Numbered from the stretch's first letter, positions 29,388-37,175 are shown. The stretch is DNA of 52,147 bases from Agathobaculum sp. Marseille-P7918 (GCF_900625105.1 NZ_UYYD01000013.1:1-52147), one strand, 5' to 3'. Program-made: numbers and translations. The notes: generated from the letters alone by a model not told the origin.

Positions 29388-30072
29388 TTTGCTTTCCTCG
29401 TCGTCCTTCTGGATGGCGCTGTCCATCGGCTGCTACGCGCTGGGCGTCAAAATCCAGCGCAAAACCGGCTCGGCGCTGTGCAACCCGCTGCTGATCTCCG
29501 CCCTGCTGGTCGGTATCGTCCTGGTCGTGACCGGCACCAGCTACCAGACCTATGAAAGCGCCGGGCAGCTGATCTCGTTTTTCCTGACCCCGGCGACCGT
29601 CGCACTGGCCGTGCCGATCTACCGCAAGCTGGATGTGCTCAAGAAAAATCTGGTGCCCATCCTCGCCGGCGCGCTGGTCGGTTCGCTGACCTCCATCCTG
29701 AGCGTGCTGCTGTTCTGCCATCTGTTCGGCCTGTCCGGCACCACCACCCGCTCGCTCATCCCGAAATCGGTCACCACGCCGATCGGCGTGGCCCTGTCCG
29801 AGATGCTGGGCGGCCTCGCGCCCGTGACCGCGATCGCCGTGGTGTTCACCGGCATCGTCGGCGCGATCCTGCTGCCGACCTTCCTCAAGTGCATCGGCGT
29901 GCGCAACCCGGTGCAGATGGGCCTGTCCATCGGCACAGCGGCCCATGCGGTCGGCACCTCGCGTGCGATCGAACTGGGCGAGACCGAAGGCGCGATGAGC
30001 GGCCTTGCCATCGGCGTGGCCGGCCTGCTGACCGCGCTGCTCGTATCGGTCGGCTCGATCCTGTTCGGATAA
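29380..30072 (+). CDS. lrgB: LrgB-family membrane protein
   Basis: 230 residues with six to seven hydrophobic segments. Hallmarks of LrgB/CidB: LIPKSVTTPIGVALSEMLGG and GTAAHAVGTSRAIELGETEGAMSGLAIGVAG (shown in part: AAHAVGTSRA). Start at 29380 with GTGAGGAGG upstream, overlapping lrgA. It forms a complex with LrgA in the membrane. Confidence 0.93.
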   Translation: MTDLLSSSSFWMALSIGCYALGVKIQRKTGSALCNPLLISALLVGIVLVVTGTSYQTYESAGQLISFFLTPATVALAVPIYRKLDVLKKNLVPILAGALVGSLTSILSVLLFCHLFGLSGTTTRSLIPKSVTTPIGVALSEMLGGLAPVTAIAVVFTGIVGAILLPTFLKCIGVRNPVQMGLSIGTAAHAVGTSRAIELGETEGAMSGLAIGVAGLLTALLVSVGSILFG

Positions 30073-30081
30073 CCCGAAATC

Positions 30082-30114
30082 AAAAGCGGTCTGCATAACG
30101 CAGGCCGCTTTTTT
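30082..30114 (+). terminator. Terminator after lrgB
   Basis: Hairpin AAAAGCGG-T-CTG / CAG-G-CCGCTTTTTT with a CATAACG loop, 10 nt after the lrgB stop. Confidence 0.85.
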
Positions 30115-30122
30115 GCACCAAA

Positions 30123-30151
30123 AAAAGAAGGAACCGGAGTTCCGGTTCCTT
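30123..30151 (-). terminator. Terminator of the rubrerythrin fragment
   Basis: Stem AAGGAACCGGA / TCCGGTTCCTT, followed on the minus strand by CTTTTTTT. It lies just after the 3' end of the displaced rubrerythrin fragment and was presumably the gene's original terminator. Confidence 0.75.
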
Positions 30152-30169
30152 CCTGATGGGCTTTTTGAA

Positions 30170-30345
30170 TTAGCCGAAGTAACGATGCAGCAGGCCCTCG
30201 AAAGCCTTGCCATGACGGGCTTCGTCGCGAGCCATCTCGTGGACGGTGTCGTGGATGGCGTCCAGGTTCAGCTCCTTGGCCTTCTTGGCCAGGTCGGTCT
30301 TGCCCTGGGTAGCGCCGTTCTCGGCGTCCACACGCATCTCCAGGT
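30170..30345 (-). pseudogene. Displaced 3' fragment of reverse rubrerythrin
   Basis: Encodes the last ~57 codons of a reverse rubrerythrin ([14 protein letters not shown] to GLLHRYFG, stop TAA), without a start or any 5' part. By hand comparison it is about 85% identical in DNA to the 3' end of the complete gene at 43240-43782, and a 33-bp block is perfectly identical (30188-30220 and 43258-43290). Homology stops abruptly near 30345. It holds one set of the di-iron ligands ([11 protein letters not shown]) but cannot function alone. It marks the left junction of the element at about 30.2-43.3 kb. Confidence 0.85.
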
Positions 30346-30508
30346 AGCCAAACGGCTGCGCCGTTCGGCGCCGGACAGCGTGCAACAGCACGAATTGGGC
30401 TTCCTTCGGTGTTTTTGGTCATTTCCCCTCTTGCCACAATTGGATATTTTTCATTTGTGACGATTCCGTTTATTGCCACAAAAAATCCACAACACAGGAG
30501 GATTTGGC

Positions 30509-31720
30509 ATGGCAAAGCAGAATGACGCAGGGATCTACAAATTGAAAAATGGGAATTGGGGCTATCGCTATGTTGTGATGGTCAATGGCGTCCGCAAGGA
30601 GGCCAGGAAAACCAAAGATGAATTTGGTACGCCCTTCAAAACAAAACGGGAAGCAATAAAGGCGCGGCAAGCTGCCATTGACCGGGAACAGAATTCCCGC
30701 AAGCCCAAACCTACGGTGCGGAAAACCATTCAGGAGGTCTATCAGGAATACTGTGCCACGGGCCGTAGTGATCGGGCCTACAACACCATCCGCAAACAGG
30801 ACAGCTTGTGGAAGAACCACCTTTCCGCTCGGTTCGGCAACCGCTTCGTGGATGAAGTCAGCGCGGCGGAGGTGGTAGACTATCTGACGGAGCTTTATTG
30901 CGGGCGGGGCCTCTCCTACCGCTATGTGGAGAGCTTTCTAAAACAGTTCTACTTGCTCTTCGGTCAGGCGTATTCCCGAAACTACCTAGATGTGGATTCC
31001 TACAGCAAGCTCTGTATCAACAAAGATACCAAAATTCACATGCCTAAACTGAAAACGGACGATGATCTGGATATTGTGGCGTTCAGCAAGGAAGAACTTG
31101 CCGTATTGGATGATTACTTCCATGGAACCAATGCGGAAACGGCGTACTTGCTGGGACGGTATTGCGGCCTTCGTATCAACGAGTGTTACGGCCTCAAATG
31201 GTCAAATGTCGATGTGGTCAACGGGACGATCTTGATTGACCGTCAAATGCAATACCAGAACGGCCTTATCAAACTGGTGTCGCTGAAAACCCGCAACGCC
31301 AAACGCACCATTTACATGTGCGACAAATTGAAAGTGTATTTTCAAAAGCTAGCCGAGCGACGGGAACAGGATATGCTCCAATACGCCACCCTGCGGGAAC
31401 AGAACCAGCGTATCATAGAGGACTTAGGGGGCAAGAAGATTCCTTCCACGGAGCTTGTGAACTGTCTACCAGATGGAAAAATCCAGACGGTGAACTCCAT
31501 GAAATACCCCTCGCGGGAACTCAAAAGCAAGTATCACATCATGTTCAAATACCACTACCTGCGCCACACCTACGGAACCATGATGGCAGAAATGAATACC
31601 CCCACCCACCTTCTCTGCAATCAGATGGGACACGGGAATATCCAGGTCACGCAGCGGTATTATATTGCTCTTTCCAGAACAGGCATTGATATTTTACGGG
31701 ATAATCTAAATCAGCTATAA
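30509..31720 (+). CDS. int: Tyrosine-type integrase
   Basis: 403 residues from the ATG at 30509 (CACAGGAGGATTTGGC upstream). An N-terminal arm-binding-type domain and a core-binding SAM-like domain precede the catalytic domain. Catalytic residues are visible: Arg222 in GLRINE, Lys in KTRNAKR, H349-x-x-R352 in YHYLRHTYG, His375 in MGHGN and the nucleophile Tyr384 in QRYY. It lies about 160 bp inside the left junction and so is the likely integrase of the element, acting at the rubrerythrin 3' end. Confidence 0.93.
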   Translation: MAKQNDAGIYKLKNGNWGYRYVVMVNGVRKEARKTKDEFGTPFKTKREAIKARQAAIDREQNSRKPKPTVRKTIQEVYQEYCATGRSDRAYNTIRKQDSLWKNHLSARFGNRFVDEVSAAEVVDYLTELYCGRGLSYRYVESFLKQFYLLFGQAYSRNYLDVDSYSKLCINKDTKIHMPKLKTDDDLDIVAFSKEELAVLDDYFHGTNAETAYLLGRYCGLRINECYGLKWSNVDVVNGTILIDRQMQYQNGLIKLVSLKTRNAKRTIYMCDKLKVYFQKLAERREQDMLQYATLREQNQRIIEDLGGKKIPSTELVNCLPDGKIQTVNSMKYPSRELKSKYHIMFKYHYLRHTYGTMMAEMNTPTHLLCNQMGHGNIQVTQRYYIALSRTGIDILRDNLNQL

Positions 31721-31774
31721 TTAAGAACTTTTAAAAAGATAGCAAAAGAAAGAGTAAGTTTCAAATGTTTATTC

Positions 31775-33157
31775 TTAATTATCAACATCCTTTTTTAAAT
31801 CTTGAGAATATTCAAAAGTAGTTAAAAGAAGTTTCCTAATTGACGACGGAGTATTAAAACTGGTAAACATTCTAGAAAAAATTCCTTGTCCTACTTCTAT
31901 GGATACATCATCTTTTTCTATCAAAATTCCTTGTCCATTAACATCAAATATTTTATTTGAACCCTTCATCTTTGAATTAGCTCTAGCAGTTTCCTTTTTA
32001 CTCATCCATCTAATCGTACATCCTTCTTTTTCAAATGTATCTAACCATTGTTTTAAATCTAGTGTCATTTTAATGATTTTCTTTCCTAAAACTAGATCTA
32101 CTATAAAACTATCCGAAAAAGGATGCAGAAATACAGGATAAGAAAGCGGATCAAAAAATGATGCTCGCATATCATAAATTGGCATTTCTATTTTTAATCC
32201 CTTGGCCCACATATCAAATACCTGGCTTGGAAATTTCTCGACATCATAAACTCCTATTAAAAGGCACCCTTCAATAACAGATATAGAATATCCTTTCTTA
32301 TGACAACTTTCTGACAACTGTTTTAATACATCTACAAAAGTGTCTAATTCTATTTCATCTTGAATTACTCTAATCTTTTGCCCCGTTAGTAAATCCGTTC
32401 CATATCCCGTTGAAACTATTTCCTGTACCTTACTAGACTTATCGATCTGCTTAACTGCCCGTTCAAAATGTTTTATAAAATGCTTATCTTTATCTTTTAG
32501 TCTTAGTTCTAAATACCTGGGACATTTAACATCTATTGCCTCATCTATTATTTCAAAAATCTCCTCATTAACAGGGCCTTCTTTTAGTTCGGCAATTTTG
32601 ATACCTTCATCTTTGCTGATGGTTACTACATCCCCTATTTGAATAAAAGATGTCAAATCACTAATTAAAACAAAAGCGTCAGGGTGATCTTGTGTATAAT
32701 ATTTTGCAAAGACTATCTCGGAGTCTAAGTTAGAGTCTGTAATATCAATCCGCTCTTGCCCACAATAAAATCGTCGCAATGTAGATAAATCGTACTGAAA
32801 AATTTGCCAAGCAATAGCATCCATTAATTTTCGTAAAACATGCTCCTGAAATATTGCATGATTTAGGGCTTGATTAACTTCTCCTGACAATGCTTTATTG
32901 TGTTGTCGTCTAGCATCTGCCAAAGATGTTTTTAACCTTTTTTGCTCTAACAATATCTTTCTGAGAAGATAGATTACACGATCCTGTGCTGCAAAAAAGC
33001 CTTTATGAACTTGAGTTATAAACTCCTCAACTTGTTCTTGCTCCTTCGCCAGATCATCAAGGCTGTTGAAACCAAAGTTTATATGTCGAATGCCATATTC
33101 TCGAATATAGTATATAAGGTTTTTCAACTCACGAGAAAATTTCGTATCATTCATCAA
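31775..33157 (-). CDS. Unknown protein with possible PD-(D/E)XK nuclease core, coupled to a WYL regulator
   Basis: 460 residues, clearly AT-rich compared with its neighbours; not recognised. Residues 1-120 are helical with a charged coiled-coil-like stretch (33-90). The segment 171-194, IQIGDVVTIS then IKIAELKEG, has Asp176 followed 14 residues later by E190-x-K192 between hydrophobic strands. That is the spacing of a PD-(D/E)XK nuclease core; I treat this as suggestive only. The rest is mixed alpha/beta with no membrane segment. It begins 19 nt after the WYL regulator stop, so the two form one transcript. WYL proteins frequently control phage-defence genes, which makes a defence role plausible but unproven. 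Confidence 0.55.
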   Translation of the reverse strand: MMNDTKFSRELKNLIYYIREYGIRHINFGFNSLDDLAKEQEQVEEFITQVHKGFFAAQDRVIYLLRKILLEQKRLKTSLADARRQHNKALSGEVNQALNHAIFQEHVLRKLMDAIAWQIFQYDLSTLRRFYCGQERIDITDSNLDSEIVFAKYYTQDHPDAFVLISDLTSFIQIGDVVTISKDEGIKIAELKEGPVNEEIFEIIDEAIDVKCPRYLELRLKDKDKHFIKHFERAVKQIDKSSKVQEIVSTGYGTDLLTGQKIRVIQDEIELDTFVDVLKQLSESCHKKGYSISVIEGCLLIGVYDVEKFPSQVFDMWAKGLKIEMPIYDMRASFFDPLSYPVFLHPFSDSFIVDLVLGKKIIKMTLDLKQWLDTFEKEGCTIRWMSKKETARANSKMKGSNKIFDVNGQGILIEKDDVSIEVGQGIFSRMFTSFNTPSSIRKLLLTTFEYSQDLKKDVDN

Positions 33158-33176
33158 TACTTCCCTCTCTCAGTCA

Positions 33177-34214
33177 TTATTCAAAATACAGCCCGCTAAT
33201 TTCATCAATAAAAGCTTTCATATCTTGTATCGTATCAACAGGATTTAAAATTTTTGCTCTCTTTCCGAACCCACATACCCACGCAAAAAATTGATTGCTG
33301 ATTTCTACATCGGCGGTCACAACAAAATGCTTTTCATCGTCCCGCCTATAAAATACATCGGGACTTGTTCCAAACCGCTCGACTGCCGTATCAAGCAAGG
33401 AATTGATAAACCGGATACTGACGCGCTTCCGCTCCCCGCCAAACATGGAGAACACGCGGCGGGTATAACTTTCGATGTCGATTTTGGAAAACTCTTCTGC
33501 TCCCTCTCGCGGTTCATTAAGAAGTTTTACTTCCTTCATTCGATCAACACGATATGTAGCGATTTGTGGTGCCTTTCTATTACCAGCAGGCCCATAACCC
33601 AGCAGATAATAATTCCCTTCGTTTATCAGCAACTTGTAGGGGCTTACTTTGTAAATGGCCCCTTTGCGGCGCTCCACCTGTATTATTCCGTTTTGAAGTG
33701 TATATTTCAAATATTTGAAGCTGATTTTCTGCGGAATGTGGGGCTTGCCGTCTTGCCTGGTAGCCATAGCCTGATTGATCTTTGTAATGATCGCCATGGT
33801 TCCCTTTTGGGTTGTTTTCACCCGGTCGCACAAAAACACTTCCCGTTGAAGCTGCTCCGCCTGATAGGTGCTGCAAAACTCGCCCAGCGTGTCCACCAAA
33901 TCTTTCGCTTGCCGGGCGGATATGAACTTTGCCGCATGGACACACTCGGCCAGCAACCGCAGATCATCAAACTCAAATTGACGGGACAGCAGCCGGTATT
34001 TCCCGCCCTGCCCGCCTTCTATATCCATCCCAAACACATCCCGCAGGGCGGCAATATCCCGGTAGATGGCGCGGCGCTCCGCTTCAATCCCGCACTCATT
34101 TTTCAGATAGTCCACTACATCCCCGGCGGTAACAGGGTGGTTCTCGTCGGAGTTCTCCAAAAAGTATTTGGCAACATAGAGCGTTTTCACTTTTTGGTTT
34201 TCTGACTTTGCCAT
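33177..34214 (-). CDS. WYL-domain transcriptional regulator
   Basis: 345 residues from the ATG at 34214 (GCGAGGCGGCAC upstream). The N-terminal HTH region runs KTLYVAKYFLENSDENHPVTAGDVVDYL with ERRAIYRDIAALRDVFGMDIE. The WYL domain is visible around residues 150-240 (SPYKLLINEGNYYLLGY, TYRVDRMKEVKLL), followed by a WCX-type C-terminal extension. These regulators bind nucleic-acid or nucleotide ligands and often repress defence or DNA-damage genes. It is the first gene of a pair with the unknown 460-residue protein. Confidence 0.88.
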   Translation of the reverse strand: MAKSENQKVKTLYVAKYFLENSDENHPVTAGDVVDYLKNECGIEAERRAIYRDIAALRDVFGMDIEGGQGGKYRLLSRQFEFDDLRLLAECVHAAKFISARQAKDLVDTLGEFCSTYQAEQLQREVFLCDRVKTTQKGTMAIITKINQAMATRQDGKPHIPQKISFKYLKYTLQNGIIQVERRKGAIYKVSPYKLLINEGNYYLLGYGPAGNRKAPQIATYRVDRMKEVKLLNEPREGAEEFSKIDIESYTRRVFSMFGGERKRVSIRFINSLLDTAVERFGTSPDVFYRRDDEKHFVVTADVEISNQFFAWVCGFGKRAKILNPVDTIQDMKAFIDEISGLYFE

Positions 34215-34287
34215 GTGTGCCGCCTCGCTTTCCCGGTCTTGTGTCCAGTGTATCATAAAATCAGGAAAAAGGCAGCAGCAAAGAGTA

Positions 34288-34316
34288 TTGGGGCCGCTCG
34301 TGTCGAGCGGCCCCAA
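34288..34316. terminator. Strong hairpin between the small recombinase and the WYL gene
   Basis: 13-bp perfect stem TTGGGGCCGCTCG / CGAGCGGCCCCAA with a TGT loop, 4 nt after the recombinase stop. No long T-run follows on either strand, so it may be a weak terminator or a processing or recombination structure. Confidence 0.5.
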
Positions 34317-34320
34317 GCTG

Positions 34321-34884
34321 TCAAACAAGCTGTGCGTGGTTCTGTATTGCTGTTTCGATCCGTTGCGGCTCAATTCCAATATACCGCTGTGTGACGGCGG
34401 CGGAACTGTGCTGTAATAGCCGTTGTACCAGGGCAATATCATAGCCATTCGCCTTGTATATCTCCGTGGCGTACCACTTGCGAAAGCTGTGCGTGCTGAT
34501 CCCCTCAAAGCCCAAGTAATTGCACACGATATGGAGCTGCTTCTGTATAGCCCTCTCGGTGATAGGGAATATCCGGGCATTTCGGTCTATGCCGTTGCGC
34601 AGGCAGTAGTTTTCTATGTATTGCTGGATAACCAGCGGAACGGTGAACACCCGGCCCTTGCCGGTTTTCTGCTCGGTGATCTCCAGGCGGTATCTGTCCC
34701 CGTCCCGGACAATATCGCAGGGCCGCAGCTTCAATATATCGCTGATCCGCAAGCCTAAATTTCCTTCCAGCACCAGGGCGGTGGCTATTCGCTCATTAGG
34801 GCGGCAGCCGCTGAACCCCTCGCGCATGGTCTGTATAATCTCCTTGTATTGCTCGGTGGTGAGCGCCTTGGTTTTCTTGTTCAT
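34321..34884 (-). CDS. Small tyrosine recombinase (catalytic domain only)
   Basis: 187 residues from the ATG at 34884 (GATGGAGGCCACC upstream). It has little more than a catalytic domain: Arg in NLGLRISDIL, His-x-x-Arg in THSFRKWYA, His in LLQHSSAAVTQRYIG and the Tyr in the same block. No arm-binding or SAM-like N-terminal domain is present beyond ~30 residues. Such proteins act as resolvase-like Xer enzymes or accessory recombinases on plasmids and ICEs. A lox-like inverted repeat lies just upstream (34980-35005). Confidence 0.88.
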   Translation of the reverse strand: MNKKTKALTTEQYKEIIQTMREGFSGCRPNERIATALVLEGNLGLRISDILKLRPCDIVRDGDRYRLEITEQKTGKGRVFTVPLVIQQYIENYCLRNGIDRNARIFPITERAIQKQLHIVCNYLGFEGISTHSFRKWYATEIYKANGYDIALVQRLLQHSSAAVTQRYIGIEPQRIETAIQNHAQLV

Positions 34885-34901
34885 GGTGGCCTCCATCGTC
34901 A

Positions 34902-35005
34902 AAAGTTCGTTTTTTCAAGCGGGAAAGTTCGTGTATTTCGGGCGGCGGTGGAAAGGTCCTGTGATTGCTTGGTTTTGGTGTTCGTATTTCTGGACTTATA
35001 CGAAC
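34902..35005. repeat. Lox-like inverted repeat with accessory repeats
   Basis: GTTCGTAT (34980-34987), 10-bp spacer, ATACGAAC (34998-35005). Two further copies of AAAGTTCGT are at 34902 and 34924, and ATTTC with flanking G residues recurs after two of them. Short inverted arms around a small spacer next to a tyrosine recombinase gene are the layout of a Cre/Xer target site. The arms resemble loxP in TTCGTAT/ATACGAA only, which may be coincidence. Confidence 0.4.
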
Positions 35006-35044
35006 TTCGGGAAGTGGGCGGGAATTACTCCCCGCCCTTCCCTG

Positions 35045-35692
35045 TCAACCGGCCAGCACCATCCGCTCATTACAGTCCAAGCAAGCGATATTTACCGCTT
35101 TGGTAGCCCGAACGGAATTCCCGCAGCAGGGGCAGATATACTTTCTCGTGCTGGACGGACGCGGCGGCGGGGTGGTTCCTGTGCCGCTGTGCGTCCCGGT
35201 GCCGGTGACCTGGAAACTGGCAAATTCATTGCGGTTTATGAGAATGTCGGTCAAGCCGTTCTCCAATACGAAGTCCAGCAGCTCGTCAGATGGGCTTGTG
35301 TGGCTCCATCCGTATTTGTCGCTATGCTCCACTATCAGGCCATGGGCTTCGGCGGCGGCTTTGAAGCGCCGGTTGTGGTAGGTGTTGCCCCGGCTGCAAT
35401 CCTGCACGCCGTTCTCGAAGTTGTAGTAGTGAACCATTTCGTGAAGCAGGGTCGCCGCCACTTCCTCAATGGGGCGAGCCAGTGTCCCGGCCCCGATATT
35501 GATTTCATGGGTGCCGCCCAGCTTGGAAACCCAGGTATCTTCCCGGAGGGAGAAGTGCCCGTAGGCGCGGGGCGTGGACTGGATGGTGATGGTGGGTCTT
35601 GAAAGTGTACCTTCAAAGAATTCAGCGTTTAGCAGATCGAACACTTTGTTGAGATACCCGGCCACGCGGTTATAGCTTGTCAGTTCCTTCAT
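35045..35692 (-). CDS. SprT-like zinc metalloprotease domain protein
   Basis: 215 residues. The zincin motif HEMVH is at residues 84-88 (TLLHEMVHYYN), with the supporting block GNTYHNRRFKAAAEAHGL. The C-terminus has a zinc ribbon (ICPCCGNSVRATKAV then CLDCN). SprT-like domains occur in DNA-protein crosslink proteases (SPRTN); copies are common on Clostridia ICEs and plasmids, where a role at replication or transfer forks is possible but untested. A Thr/Gly/Pro linker joins the two domains. Confidence 0.88.
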   Translation of the reverse strand: MKELTSYNRVAGYLNKVFDLLNAEFFEGTLSRPTITIQSTPRAYGHFSLREDTWVSKLGGTHEINIGAGTLARPIEEVAATLLHEMVHYYNFENGVQDCSRGNTYHNRRFKAAAEAHGLIVEHSDKYGWSHTSPSDELLDFVLENGLTDILINRNEFASFQVTGTGTHSGTGTTPPPRPSSTRKYICPCCGNSVRATKAVNIACLDCNERMVLAG

Positions 35693-35721
35693 GTCTTTAT
35701 CTCTCCTGTTCTTGATTTTGG

Positions 35722-35755
35722 GGAGAGGGCAAGCTATAATGTTCTTGCCCTCTCC
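35722..35755. other. Hairpin between the SprT gene and the next upstream gene
   Basis: 12-bp perfect stem GGAGAGGGCAAG / CTTGCCCTCTCC with a 10-nt loop. No clear T-run follows on either strand. A second, weaker repeat CCTTTGCCTG / CAGGCAAGGG is at 35776-35813. The function is uncertain: mRNA processing or a weak terminator. Confidence 0.45.
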
Positions 35756-35821
35756 GTTCTGGTTTGGGTGGAAGTCCTTTGCCTGTGAGCTTTGGTCGGC
35801 GTTCAGGCAAGGGGCTTTTCT

Positions 35822-36100
35822 TCATGCGCTGATGGTGAAGCGGCGGCTCTGGCTCTGCTTGGTGAAGGCTTTGTAGAGGTCGCCGTACACCTTTTTGAAA
35901 GCGGTGGTGTCGAAGCGGTTGGAGAGAACGGAAGTCCAGCGGACGATGTACTTTCCAGCGGCCAGCTCTTCGGTGTCGCGCTCCATCATTTCGGCCTTGA
36001 TGCTGTCCCGAATGGCTTCGGCCTCCGCCTTGGCCTCTTCAATAACAGCCTCCCACTCGTTCAGCGCCTCGATCTTGGCTACCAGTTCATTCTTGCTCAT
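35822..36100 (-). CDS. Small conserved-looking hypothetical protein
   Basis: 92 residues, unrecognised. The N-terminal ~45 residues form an acidic helix (LVAKIEALNEWEAVIEEAKAEAEAI), followed by a short beta/alpha portion (GKYIVRWTSVLSNRFDTTAFKKVYG). The length and helical start recall Gp157-like phage proteins, a weak similarity. A good ribosome binding site (AAAGGAGAGCTGAAC) precedes the ATG. It is divergent from the HTH gene at 36309 across a region with three palindromic operators, so it is probably repressed by that HTH protein. Confidence 0.65.
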   Translation of the reverse strand: MSKNELVAKIEALNEWEAVIEEAKAEAEAIRDSIKAEMMERDTEELAAGKYIVRWTSVLSNRFDTTAFKKVYGDLYKAFTKQSQSRRFTISA

Positions 36101-36149
36101 GTTCAGCTCTCCTTTTCTTTTATTGGGTGTTCCCCTTTGTTGATTCTAT

Positions 36150-36241
36150 ATTACACCTTTTTTAAGTGTAATTCAATCCGCAGAGTACACAAATATTACA
36201 CCTAAATTATGTGTAATATTAACACTTGAAAAGAGTGTAAT
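36150..36241. promoter_or_regulatory. Three palindromic operators of one consensus
   Basis: Consensus TTACAC-N9-GTGTAA. Copy 1: ATTACAC/GTGTAAT at 36150-36172. Copy 2: AATATTACAC/GTGTAATATT, 10-bp perfect arms, 36192-36220. Copy 3: TTAACAC/GTGTAAT at 36219-36241. All three have a 9-bp spacer; copies 2 and 3 are centred 24 bp apart. They lie in the divergent region between the genes at 36100 and 36309. A -10-like TAAAAT lies at 36249. Confidence 0.75.
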
Positions 36242-36308
36242 TCTGTGCTAAAATGAGGACAATGGAAGAGGAGCGCAATTTTTTATGCGTCCAGAGAGGA
36301 GAAAAGCC

Positions 36309-36515
36309 ATGCCCATCAAATACAAGGTTGATGTAATTGCAGCCCTGAAAGAAGCAGGGTACAACACTACCAAGATTCGGAAAGACAAGATCATGGGCGA
36401 AGCCATGTTGCAAAAAATTCGCAGCGGCCAGATGGTTTCTTGGGCCACACTTGAAACTATTTGTGAACTGCTGAACTGCCAGCCCGGCGACCTGATCGAG
36501 TACGTCAAGGAATAG
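36309..36515 (+). CDS. Small Cro/C1-type HTH regulator
   Basis: 68 residues, almost entirely one HTH_XRE-type domain of the YozG-like group: VDVIAALKEAGYNTTKIRKD, then MLQKIRSGQMVSWATLETI, ending CELLNCQPGDLIEYVKE. The start at 36309 follows AGAGGAGAAAAGCC. It probably binds the TTACAC-N9-GTGTAA palindromes in its own upstream region and so autoregulates. The stop is TAG and overlaps the ribosome binding site of the next small gene. Confidence 0.85.
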   Translation: MPIKYKVDVIAALKEAGYNTTKIRKDKIMGEAMLQKIRSGQMVSWATLETICELLNCQPGDLIEYVKE

Positions 36516-36526
36516 GAGATGCTGCC

Positions 36527-36658
36527 ATGTTTGGAGACACAGACCTGCCCCTTGCCCTCATTATGGAAGAGATTTTAGGTTGGGAGAAGAAACCCGGTCA
36601 AAAGGATGAAGAAGAGGGAGAAAACCAGCAGAAAGACACAACTTTCAAAAAGTTTTGA
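36527..36658 (+). CDS. 43-residue small protein
   Basis: Begins MFGDTDLPLALIMEEILGWE and has a Lys/Glu/Gln-rich tail ending TFKKF, stop TGA. TAGGAGATGCTGCC gives a ribosome binding site, and the gene lies 11 nt after the HTH gene, so the two are cotranscribed. A strong terminator follows. Function unknown; it could be an antitoxin-like or regulatory peptide. Confidence 0.5.
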   Translation: MFGDTDLPLALIMEEILGWEKKPGQKDEEEGENQQKDTTFKKF

Positions 36659-36670
36659 TGCAAAAAGAGA

Positions 36671-36710
36671 AGTCGGAGAGAAGTTTCAATAACTTCCTCC
36701 GACTTTTTGC
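36671..36710. terminator. Bidirectional terminator
   Basis: Stem AGTCGGAG-A-GAAGTT / AACTTC-CTCCGACT with a TCAAT loop. AAAAAG and TTTTTG flanks allow use from both directions, serving the 43-residue gene and the convergent gene ending at 36713. Confidence 0.85.
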
Positions 36711-36712
36711 AT

Positions 36713-37045
36713 TTATTTAAAATAATACTTGACCGTCTTATCCAGCTTCTCGTGGAACGCCTGGGAAAGCTCCTGCTCGGCCTTGGCAGTGATCTTCTTG
36801 GTGCTGCTGTCAATCACGCTTTTTGCCACAGCATCCACCAGATCGCGCCGCTGCATGAGAAAATCATAGAAGCGCTGGCGGCGGCTCTGCTCGTCTTGCC
36901 AATCCGCCTTCGCCCGCTTGTAATTTTCAAAAGCATTTGGGGCGGACCTGCTTTGTGCCGCAAGTGCGGCCTCTATCTGGGTGAGATGGTTCGCGCTGTC
37001 CTGGCGCTCAAAGTCCTGCAAAATCTAAAGTAGTTCGTGAAACAT
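36713..37045 (-). CDS. Hypothetical protein with in-frame TAG at codon 7
   Basis: 110 codons from the ATG at 37045, which has an excellent ribosome binding site (GAAGGAGGAAACGTTC), to TAA. Codon 7 is TAG (37025-37027): the frame reads MFHELL-TAG-ILQDFERQDSANH. The only alternative start is TTG at 37021, with no ribosome binding site. TAG is one transition from CAG, and Gln fits the sequence. The product is a soluble helical, Gln/Lys-rich protein of unknown function (AKAEQELSQAFHEKLDK near the C-terminus). It lies 130 bp downstream of the PrimPol gene that shows the same peculiarity. Confidence 0.6.
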
Positions 37046-37103
37046 GAACGTTTCCTCCTTCTAATAAATTTTGAATATACACTTTCAAGTGTGGAAGCGG
37101 CAA

Positions 37104-37164
37104 TTCGCGTGTACCTAAAATCCTATTTTAATTTAATTATTATGGGAAACTTGGTACACGCGAA
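37104..37164. repeat. 12-bp inverted repeat flanking an AT-rich core
   Basis: TTCGCGTGTACC (37104-37115) and GGTACACGCGAA (37153-37164), perfect arms around 37 bp of almost pure A/T. A related ACACACGCG occurs at 37206. It lies immediately after the PrimPol gene. The arrangement suits a replication origin or a regulatory site; it is too widely spaced for an intrinsic terminator. Confidence 0.5.
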
Positions 37165-37175
37165 CAGCGGCAGAT

